Program-made: the position numbers and the translations under genes
Notes under the pieces: model-generated
Databases searched by the model: none
What the model was told of the DNA's origin: nothing
What the model saw: only the letters and a program-made list of their open reading frames with translations
Source of the DNA: Nocardioides alpinus
Lineage (GTDB): Bacteria; Actinomycetota; Actinomycetes; Propionibacteriales; Nocardioidaceae
Reading direction: 5' to 3'
Assembly (NCBI RefSeq): GCF_900112035.1
Contig: NZ_FOKC01000008.1
Location: 62,001 to 126,000, forward strand
Length of the DNA: 64,000 nt
In this document: piece after piece, positions 56,102 to 64,000 of the stretch
How positions within the stretch are numbered: the stretch's first letter is position 1
Layout of the letters: each line of letters begins with the position of its first letter

Positions 56102-56878
56102 TCAGACCTCGGTGCGGCCCGCGTCGTCCTTGTTGCGCAGGCCGATCTTGTTGCCCAGCCAGACCAGCGGGTCGTACTTCCTGTCCACGACGCGCTCCTT
56201 CATGGGGATGATCGCGTTGTCGGTGATCTTGATCCCCTCGGGGCAGACCTCGGTGCAGCACTTGGTGATGTTGCACATTCCCAGGCCCGCGGCGCCCTGG
56301 GCCAGCTCGCGTCGGTCGTGGGTGTCGAGGGGGTGCATGTCGAGCTCGGCGTAGCGCAGGAAGAAGCGCGGTCCGGCGAACGCCTCCTTGTTGTCCTCGT
56401 GGTCGCGCACGACGTGGCAGACGTCCTGGCACAGGAAGCACTCGATGCACTTGCGGAACTCCTGGCCCCGCTCGACGTCGATCTGCGCCATCCGCCGCTT
56501 GCCGTCAGCGTCACGCGGGCCGAGCTGCGCCGACGGCAGCTCCTTGGCCTTCTCGTAGTTGAACAACACGTCGGTCACGAGGTCGCGGATCACCGGGAAG
56601 GCGCGCATCGGCGTCACCGTGATGGTCTCGTCCTCCTCGAAGTCCGAGAGCCGGCACATGCACATCAGCCGCGGGCGGCCGTTGACCTCGGCGCTGCACG
56701 AGCCGCACTTGCCGGCCTTGCAGTTCCACCGCACGGCCAGGTCGCCCGCCTGCGTCGCCTGCACACGGTGGATCGCGTCGAGCACGACCTCGCCCTCGGA
56801 GACCTCGACCGGGAAGTCCTTGACCTCCCCGCCCTCCTTGTCCCCGCGCCAGATCCGCAATTTCAAGGTGTAGCTCAT
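56102..56878 (-). CDS. sdhB: Succinate dehydrogenase/fumarate reductase iron-sulfur subunit, Sdh1 type
   Basis: A 258-residue iron-sulfur protein. The [2Fe-2S] ligands are in CKAGKCGSC and MC, the [4Fe-4S] ligands in CIECFLCQDVC, and the [3Fe-4S] region in CNITKCCTEVCPEG. It passes electrons from SdhA to quinone. From memory the sequence and gene order (anchor, SdhA, SdhB) resemble mycobacterial Sdh1 (Rv0249c-Rv0247c). ATG at 56878 overlaps the SdhA stop by 4 bases (ATGA) and is selected over a longer frame. The homologue at 62511 is a different type. Confidence 0.93.
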   Translation of the reverse strand: MSYTLKLRIWRGDKEGGEVKDFPVEVSEGEVVLDAIHRVQATQAGDLAVRWNCKAGKCGSCSAEVNGRPRLMCMCRLSDFEEDETITVTPMRAFPVIRDLVTDVLFNYEKAKELPSAQLGPRDADGKRRMAQIDVERGQEFRKCIECFLCQDVCHVVRDHEDNKEAFAGPRFFLRYAELDMHPLDTHDRRELAQGAAGLGMCNITKCCTEVCPEGIKITDNAIIPMKERVVDRKYDPLVWLGNKIGLRNKDDAGRTEV

Positions 56879-58764
56879 GCGAAGTACCCCTTCAGCTCGT
56901 CGGGCATCTCGGGCAACGCCTTCTCGTGGAGGTCCACGCCGGTGCCCTCGGCGTTGAGGTTGACCACCAGGTTCTTGGTGCCCCACTCGGCGTCAGGTCC
57001 CGGGAAGTCGTCGCGCGTGTGACCGCCGCGAGACTCCTCGCGGGCGAGCGCGGCCTTGGCGATGCACTCGCTGACGATGAGCATGTTGCGGAGGTCGAGC
57101 GCGAGGTGCCAGCCGGGGTTGTACTGCCGGTGCCCCTCGACGACCATCGTGCTCGCGCGCACCTTGAACGCCTCGATCTCGGCCAGCGACTCCTCGAGCT
57201 CGGTCCGCGTGCGGATGATGCCGACCAGGTCGTTCATCGACTGCTGCAGGTCGGACTGGATCGTGTACGGGTTCTCCCCGCCCTCGACCTCGAACGGGGC
57301 CAGCGCGCTCTTCTGCGCCGCCTTCACGTGGGCCTCGTCCACCTGCGGCCGCGTGCCGCCCAGCGACGCGGCGTAGGACGATGCGTGCTCGCCGGCGCGC
57401 TTGCCGAAGACCAGCAGGTCACCGAGCGAGTTGCCGCCGAGCCGGTTGGAGCCGTGCATCCCGCCGGAGCACTCGCCCACGGCGTACAGGCCGGTCACGG
57501 CGCTCTCCTGGGTGTCGGCGTCGACCTCGACGCCACCCATCACGTAGTGGCAGGTCGGGCCGATCTCCATCGCCTCGGCGGTGATGTCGACGTCGGCCAG
57601 CTCCTTGAACTGGTGGTACATCGAGGGCAGCCGCTTGCGGATGAACTCGGGGGTACGCCGTGACGCGATGTCGAGGTAGATCCCGCCGTGCGGGGTGCCG
57701 CGACCGGCCTTGATCTCGGAGTTGATCGCGCGGGCGACCTCGTCGCGGGGCAGCAGCTCCGGGGGGCGCCGGTTGTTCTTCTTGTCGTCGTACCAGGCGT
57801 CGGCCTCCTCCACCGTGTCCGCGGTCTCTGCCTTGAAGAACTCCGGGATGTAGTCGAACATGAAGCGCTCGCCCTCGGAGTTCTTCAGGATGCCGCCGTC
57901 ACCGCGCACCGACTCCGTGACCAGCAGCCCCTTCACCGAGGGCGGCCACACCATGCCCGTCGGGTGGAACTGCACGAACTCCATGTTGATCAGGCTCGCG
58001 CCGGCCCGCATCGCGAGGGCGTGGCCGTCGCCGGTGTACTCCCACGAGTTCGACGTGACCTTGAAGGACTTGCCGATCCCGCCGGTGGCGAGGATGACGG
58101 ACGGGGCGTCGAAGACGATGAAGCGGCCGGACTCGCGCCAGTAGGCGAAGGCCCCTGCCACCACCCCTGGTCCTGCGCCTGCCGAAGGGTCCTTGAACAC
58201 GTCGGTGACGGTGCACTCCATGAAGACGTCGATGCCGAGCGCCACCGCGCGCTGCTGGAGCGTGCGGATCATCTCGAGGCCGGTGCGGTCGCCGACATGC
58301 GCGAGCCGCGCGTACTTGTGGCCACCGAAGTCGCGCTGGGAGATGAGTCCGTCGTCGGTGCGGTCGAAGAGGGCACCCCAGTCCTCGAGCTCCTGCACCC
58401 GCTCCGGCGCCTCCTGCGCGTGCAGCTGCGCCATCCGCCAGTTGTTGAGCATCTTGCCGCCGCGCATGGTGTCCCTGAAGTGGACCTCCCAGTTGTCCTC
58501 CGGCCAGCGGTTGCCCATCGCCGCGGCGATCCCGCCCTCGGCCATGACCGTGTGGGCCTTGCCGAGCAGCGACTTGCACACGATCGCCGTACGCGCGCCC
58601 GCGTCGTGCGCTGCGATCGCAGCGCGCAGGCCCGCCCCGCCGGCACCGACCACCACGACGTCGTAGGAGTGGCGCTCCATGCCGCCGCGCGCATCACCGG
58701 ACAGGGCGTTGCCGGTCATCGGGTGGCGACCCTCGGCGGGGCCGCTCGTCTCTGTGGAAGTCAA
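56875..58764 (-). CDS. sdhA: Succinate dehydrogenase flavoprotein subunit, Sdh1 type
   Basis: A 629-residue flavoprotein that oxidises succinate to fumarate. The FAD site is VVVVGAGGAGLRAAIAA, and KAHTVMAEGGIAA includes the histidine that carries covalent FAD in the family. HPTGMVWPPSVKG and substrate residues near GSNRLGGNSLGDLLVFGKR are present. The start is uncertain: TTG at 58764 overlaps the anchor-gene stop (TTGA) and has GAGG 7 bases upstream, so it is used here. ATG at 58719 (MTGNALSGD) or 58680 (MERHSYDVVV) are alternatives. It overlaps sdhB by 4 bases. Confidence 0.9.
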   Translation of the reverse strand: MTSTETSGPAEGRHPMTGNALSGDARGGMERHSYDVVVVGAGGAGLRAAIAAHDAGARTAIVCKSLLGKAHTVMAEGGIAAAMGNRWPEDNWEVHFRDTMRGGKMLNNWRMAQLHAQEAPERVQELEDWGALFDRTDDGLISQRDFGGHKYARLAHVGDRTGLEMIRTLQQRAVALGIDVFMECTVTDVFKDPSAGAGPGVVAGAFAYWRESGRFIVFDAPSVILATGGIGKSFKVTSNSWEYTGDGHALAMRAGASLINMEFVQFHPTGMVWPPSVKGLLVTESVRGDGGILKNSEGERFMFDYIPEFFKAETADTVEEADAWYDDKKNNRRPPELLPRDEVARAINSEIKAGRGTPHGGIYLDIASRRTPEFIRKRLPSMYHQFKELADVDITAEAMEIGPTCHYVMGGVEVDADTQESAVTGLYAVGECSGGMHGSNRLGGNSLGDLLVFGKRAGEHASSYAASLGGTRPQVDEAHVKAAQKSALAPFEVEGGENPYTIQSDLQQSMNDLVGIIRTRTELEESLAEIEAFKVRASTMVVEGHRQYNPGWHLALDLRNMLIVSECIAKAALAREESRGGHTRDDFPGPDAEWGTKNLVVNLNAEGTGVDLHEKALPEMPDELKGYFA

Positions 58765-59582
58765 AAGAACCTCACGTCCTGGATCGTGCCCGTGGCGAGC
58801 AGGAAGATGTAGAGGTCGACGAGGGCGACCGAGAAGAGCGAGTACCACGCCCACCTGCCGTGGCTGGTGTTGAGCCGAGAGACCCAGGTCCACAGCCGGT
58901 AGCGGACCGGGTGCTTGGAGAAGTGGCGCAGCCGGCCGCCGACGACGTGGCGGCAGGAGTGGCACGAGAGCGTGTAGAGCCAGATGAGGACGACGTTGAT
59001 GATCATCAGCAGCGTCCCGAGGCCCATGTGGATGCCACTGGTCTCGCCGTCGCCGACGGCGTACTCCGCCGGCATCGGGCGGAAGGCGAGGAACACGTCG
59101 AAGGTGAGCACGAGGCCGACCAGCACCGCGGCGTACCAGAAGTAGCGGTGGACGTTCTGCAGGACCAGCGGCAGCCTCGTCTCACCGGAGTAGGACTGGT
59201 GCGGCTCCGCCACCCCGCACGCGGGCGGCGAGAGCCAGAACGCGCGGTAGTAGGCCTTGCGGTAGTAGTAGCAGGTCATCCGGAAGCCCAGCGGGAAGAT
59301 CAGGATGATCAGCGCCGCCGACAGAGGGAACCAGGCGAACGGCTGGCCGAAGTCGGAGGCGCCCTCCACGCAGTCGCCGAGGCACGGCGAGTAGAACGGC
59401 GAGAGGTAGGGCGAGGCGTAGTAGTCGCGGCCCATGAAGGCCCGGACGGTGGCGTAGACGACGAAGGCCGAGAAGACGACGAACGTGGTCAGCGGAGCCA
59501 ACCACCATCGATCCTGGCGCAGCGTGCGCGCGTCGATGCGCGCACGGGTCGGACTGGTCACGCCCTGGTCGGTCGATGCCAT
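58761..59582 (-). CDS. Succinate dehydrogenase membrane anchor, Sdh1 type
   Basis: A 273-residue membrane protein, longer than canonical SdhC, with about five hydrophobic segments (LTTFVVFSAFVVYATVRAF, FPLSAALIILIFPLGF, YFWYAAVLVGLVLTFDVFLA, MGLGTLLMIINVVLIWLYTL, SLFSVALVDLYIFLLATG). Several His residues in and near the membrane (such as NVHRYFWY and LSCHSCRHVVGG) could bind heme. It resembles the mycobacterial Rv0249c anchor. ATG at 59582 is used because GGAGG lies 5 bases upstream. It is the first gene of the minus-strand sdh operon and divergent from the plus-strand sdhC. Confidence 0.85.
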   Translation of the reverse strand: MASTDQGVTSPTRARIDARTLRQDRWWLAPLTTFVVFSAFVVYATVRAFMGRDYYASPYLSPFYSPCLGDCVEGASDFGQPFAWFPLSAALIILIFPLGFRMTCYYYRKAYYRAFWLSPPACGVAEPHQSYSGETRLPLVLQNVHRYFWYAAVLVGLVLTFDVFLAFRPMPAEYAVGDGETSGIHMGLGTLLMIINVVLIWLYTLSCHSCRHVVGGRLRHFSKHPVRYRLWTWVSRLNTSHGRWAWYSLFSVALVDLYIFLLATGTIQDVRFF

Positions 59583-59716
59583 GCATCCTCCACAAGGTCC
59601 GGAACGAGGGTCCGGGCAACACAGGCGACTATGTCTTGTGTCACACCCGAGCGGAAGACAACGCGCCCAGCAAAACCTCACACGGCCTCGGCGCGTCGGG
59701 TGTGTGCGCGGGGCGA

Positions 59717-59722
59717 TACGGT
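59717..59722 (+). promoter_or_regulatory. Leaderless -10 box of the plus-strand sdh operon
   Basis: TACGGT with 6 bases to the GTG at 59729. The divergent region also holds a 9-base inverted pair, CACACCCGA (59642-59650) and TCGGGTGTG (59696-59704), 45 bases apart. Confidence 0.5.
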
Positions 59723-59728
59723 GGATCA

Positions 59729-60457
59729 GTGGCAACCCAACTCACAGATCCGCGCAAAGACGGCCCGACCCTGGTGAAGGGCGCGCGGGCCTCGCGCACC
59801 ACGATCGCGCTCAAGCTCGGCATGGCGCTCAGCGGCATCGTCTTCCTGGGCTTCGTGCTCGCGCACATGTACGGCAACCTCAAGGCCTTCGCCGGTCACG
59901 ACGCGTTCAACGAGTACGCCGAGCACCTCCGTGAGATCGGCGAGCCGATGCTCCCGCACGAGGGCCTGCTCTGGATCCTCCGCGTCGGCCTGATCGCGGC
60001 GCTCGTCGTGCACGTCTACTGCGCCGTCGTGCTGTGGCGTCGCGCGGCCCGCGCCCGGACGACGAAGTACGTCGTGAAGAAGCAGACCGGTGCCACCCGC
60101 GCCAGCCTGCTGATGCGCTGGGGCGGCCTCACCATCTTGCTGTTCCTCGTCTGGCACCTGCTCAACTTCACGATCGGCAAGGTCAACGTCCAGGGCGGGG
60201 CGACCAACGACCCCTACAACCTGCTCGTCGACACGTTCGACGTCTGGTGGCTGACCCTCATCTACATCGTGGCGATGCTCGCGCTGGGTGCACACCTGCA
60301 CCATGGGATCTGGAGCGCCGCCCAGACGCTCGGTTGGACCGGCACTGCCGCCAAGCGCCAGCGCGCCAAGACGATCGGCTTCGTCATCGCGCTGATCGTC
60401 TCGGTGGGCTTCTCCCTCGTTCCCCTCGGCGTCCTCGCCGGCATCATCACCAAGTAA
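59729..60457 (+). CDS. sdhC: Succinate dehydrogenase cytochrome b558-type subunit
   Basis: A 242-residue diheme membrane anchor of the B. subtilis/C. glutamicum b558 family with five transmembrane helices. Helix 2 region has [15 protein letters not shown], and others [39 protein letters not shown] and [19 protein letters not shown], with histidines in the places used for the two hemes. Such anchors pass electrons to menaquinone. GTG at 59729 is used because the -10 box stands 6 bases before it. It is co-transcribed with sdhA 11 bases later. Confidence 0.93.
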   Translation: MATQLTDPRKDGPTLVKGARASRTTIALKLGMALSGIVFLGFVLAHMYGNLKAFAGHDAFNEYAEHLREIGEPMLPHEGLLWILRVGLIAALVVHVYCAVVLWRRAARARTTKYVVKKQTGATRASLLMRWGGLTILLFLVWHLLNFTIGKVNVQGGATNDPYNLLVDTFDVWWLTLIYIVAMLALGAHLHHGIWSAAQTLGWTGTAAKRQRAKTIGFVIALIVSVGFSLVPLGVLAGIITK

Positions 60458-60468
60458 GGGGTCACCAC

Positions 60469-62508
<2,040 letters not shown>

Positions 62509-62510
62509 GC

Positions 62511-63254
62511 ATGAACCTGACCCTGAAGATCTGGCGCCAGCCCGACGCGGAGTCGGCGGGTGCCATGCACACCTACCAGCTCTCCGACGTCTCCCCCGAC
62601 ATGTCGTTCCTCGAGATGCTCGACGTGCTCAACGAGCAGCTCAACGACAAGGGCGAGGACCCGATCGCCTTCGACTCCGACTGTCGCGAGGGCATCTGCG
62701 GTGCGTGTGGCCTGATGATCAACGGTGACGCGCACGGGCCGGAGGTCACCACGACCTGCCAGCTGCACATGCGCTCGTTCACCGACGGCGAGACCATCAC
62801 CATCGAGCCGTGGCGCTCCGACGCCTTTCCGGTGCTCAAGGACCTCGTGGTCGACCGCAGCGCCTTCGACCGGATCATCCAGCAGGGCGGCTTCATCTCG
62901 GTCAACACCGGCTCGGCCCCCGAGGCCCACTCGGTGCCCGTGCCGCGTGACGACGCGATGCGCGCCTTCAACGTCGCCACCTGCATCGGCTGCGGCGCCT
63001 GCGTCGCGGCGTGCCCCAACGGCTCCGCCTCGCTCTTCATGGGTGCCAAGATCACCCACCTCGGCGAGCTCCCGCAGGGCCAGCCCGAGCGCGACAGCCG
63101 CGTGGTCAACATGGTCGCCCAGCACGACCACGAGGGCTTCGGTGGCTGCACCAACATCGGCGCCTGCACCGCCGCCTGCCCCAAGGAGATCCCGCTCGAC
63201 GTGATCTCGCAGCTCAACAAGGACCTGCGGACCGCGATCAAGCACGGCCACTGA
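62511..63254 (+). CDS. sdhB: Succinate dehydrogenase iron-sulfur subunit, b558-type complex
   Basis: A 247-residue iron-sulfur subunit. The [2Fe-2S] ligands are in [16 protein letters not shown] and the matching C in TTCQLHM, the [4Fe-4S] ligands in [14 protein letters not shown], and the third cluster in [15 protein letters not shown]. The start [11 protein letters not shown] matches the C. glutamicum SdhB start (MKLTLEIWRQ, from memory), so ATG at 62511 is preferred over GTG at 62505, although the GTG overlaps sdhA's stop (GTGA). It completes the sdhCAB operon. This is the second complex in the window. Confidence 0.94.
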   Translation: MNLTLKIWRQPDAESAGAMHTYQLSDVSPDMSFLEMLDVLNEQLNDKGEDPIAFDSDCREGICGACGLMINGDAHGPEVTTTCQLHMRSFTDGETITIEPWRSDAFPVLKDLVVDRSAFDRIIQQGGFISVNTGSAPEAHSVPVPRDDAMRAFNVATCIGCGACVAACPNGSASLFMGAKITHLGELPQGQPERDSRVVNMVAQHDHEGFGGCTNIGACTAACPKEIPLDVISQLNKDLRTAIKHGH

Positions 63255-63283
63255 TCCGTACGGCCTTGGTGCTCCTGCGCGAG

Positions 63284-63403
63284 CGGTGAGTGAGGCAGGT
63301 TCTGCGGCCCGCGAACCTGCCTCACGCACCGCGTCCGGCCTCACCTCCCTGCCGGCGGTGAGCAGAGCAGGTTTCGTACGCTCAGAACCTGCCTCACTCA
63401 CCG
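63284..63403. repeat. Nested inverted-repeat cluster
   Basis: Four arms of one 19-base motif are packed in 120 bases. Arm A, CGGTGAGTGAGGCAGGTTC (63284-63302), faces arm B (63313-63331), 18 of 19 complementary over a 10-base loop. Arm D (63385-63403) is the exact reverse complement of arm A, and arm C at about 63356-63374 is a degenerate partner of D. The stop codon of the partial DUF559-like gene (63398-63400) lies inside arm D. It can act as a terminator for sdhB and for that gene. Confidence 0.65.
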
Positions 63404-64000
63404 CCCTCGGGGGTGCGGTCGGCGGACCAGCCGGTGGACCGGCTGGAAGAGGGCGTCCCAACGCGCCCCGAAGTCCGGCGCGGGACCGTCGTAGCCCCGG
63501 GCGACGAGTGCCGCGTGGATCCCGCGCACCGTCGTCTTCGGGGTCCGCATCCGTTCCTTGGTCACGAGCTCGTACGCCGCTCCGTGCCGACGGTAGGCGG
63601 CGTAGCGGTCGATGTCGGCGTTGTACTGGGCACGGTCCTCCTGGTGCTGGCTCCCCTCGTACTCGACGGCCAGGAGGAACAGCAGCCACCACAGGTCGGG
63701 CGTGACCTGGACGCCCGGGGCGAGCTCGACCTTCGAGTTCACCTCCGGCTGCGGCAGGCCCGCACACACGACGTACGTCAGCAGCTCGGCCTCCGGCATC
63801 GAACGGCAACGGTCGTCGAGGAAAGGCAGGACGTACGTCGTCTCCGCCACTCCGCGGCGCCACTTCTCCTCGATGAGCAGCTGGTCGAGGAGGTGCAGGT
63901 CGAGGTGCGCCAGACGCAGCAGCTCGCACCCGACCTTGACCGCGTCGATCAGCCTCGCCTCGGCGCAGTAGGCCACGAACGCGGCTTCGGTCGAGACGGA
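63398..64000 (-). CDS. DUF559-like protein, C-terminal part
   Basis: The frame is open past the right edge, so the N-terminus is missing; about 200 residues are visible. The visible part includes LIDAVKVGCELLRLAHLDL, then GLPQPEVNSKVELAPGVQVT, LLFLLAVEYEGSQHQEDRAQ and YNADIDRYAAYRRHGAAYEL. The pattern VEYEGxxH followed by a spaced Asp looks like the DUF559/Vsr-like endonuclease fold, where such a Glu could serve catalysis. Proteins of this kind, with an AbiEi-like N-terminal domain, are frequent in Nocardioides, from memory, without a proven toxin-antitoxin role. The end lies in the inverted-repeat cluster. Confidence 0.65.
   Translation of the reverse strand, partial: SVSTEAAFVAYCAEARLIDAVKVGCELLRLAHLDLHLLDQLLIEEKWRRGVAETTYVLPFLDDRCRSMPEAELLTYVVCAGLPQPEVNSKVELAPGVQVTPDLWWLLFLLAVEYEGSQHQEDRAQYNADIDRYAAYRRHGAAYELVTKERMRTPKTTVRGIHAALVARGYDGPAPDFGARWDALFQPVHRLVRRPHPRGR

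Noticed and set aside
63398..64000. Toxin-antitoxin (AbiEi) system at the right edge
   Set aside because: Only the C-terminal half is visible, no partner gene is in the window, and the visible part looks like a DUF559 domain. A system claim is not supported.

Overview
The window is about 70% GC, uses GTG freely as a start codon, and carries a tightly packed chromosomal gene set typical of a high-GC actinobacterium. The protein set suggests Nocardioidaceae: mycobacterial-type accessory succinate dehydrogenase, DUF2252, VWA/substrate-binding lipoprotein-like genes and Nocardioides-like intergenic repeats. The genus is an inference. I see no tRNA, rRNA, CRISPR array, insertion sequence or prophage, and no stretch over 300 bases lacks a gene.

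Layout. 1-10188: tail of an acyltransferase-type membrane protein, a biotin-dependent acyl-CoA carboxylase alpha chain, a TetR gene coupled to an FAD dehydrogenase, a second TetR gene divergent from an NAD-dependent epimerase, and pyruvate carboxylase. 10212-16773: ferritin-like protein, SGNH lipoprotein and SpoIID-type secreted protein, two tandem paralogues of an unrecognised family, an endonuclease VIII-like glycosylase and a quinone reductase related to lipoamide dehydrogenase. 16935-24942: lipoamide dehydrogenase, a cyclotransferase-like protein, purine nucleoside phosphorylase, an SDR, a MerR/aldo-keto reductase pair, DUF2252, thiol peroxidase, MOSC and VOC genes. 25005-31283: phosphohexomutase-type enzyme, secreted beta-helix protein, YidC-like insertase, and an oxidoreductase/TetR pair with twin operators. 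31362-46521: a nucleoside salvage block (deoC, two ALDH-family genes, uridine kinase-like, add, deoA, cdd, BmpA and a three-gene ABC transporter). 46575-53934: PAS histidine kinase, M20 amidohydrolase, and meaB-mutB-mutA. 54076-64000: sulfotransferase-like protein, DUF4328 protein, two divergent succinate dehydrogenase operons of different type, an inverted-repeat cluster and the end of a DUF559-like gene.

How the genes fit together. One theme is nucleoside use. BmpA and its ABC transporter import nucleosides. Cdd and Add deaminate them, DeoA and PNP release (deoxy)ribose-1-phosphate, and a mutase could move the phosphate to C5. DeoC then splits deoxyribose-5-phosphate, and an ALDH would oxidise the acetaldehyde. 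The second theme is acyl-CoA and C4 metabolism: biotin carboxylase chain, methylmalonyl-CoA mutase with its MeaB chaperone, two succinate dehydrogenases and pyruvate carboxylase. From memory, the order accA3 / nei / lpdA / PNP / pmmB / add / deoA / cdd / sdh also occurs in one region of the M. tuberculosis chromosome (about Rv3285-Rv3319), so most of this window looks like an ancestral actinobacterial core neighbourhood with local insertions.

The most interesting signals are regulatory or architectural: twin MerR promoters with identical 19-bp spacers, two pairs of palindromic TetR operators, many leaderless start sites with a -10 box 6-7 bases before the start codon, a cysteine-free ALDH partner gene, tandem CFF-motif paralogues and two back-to-back succinate dehydrogenase types.
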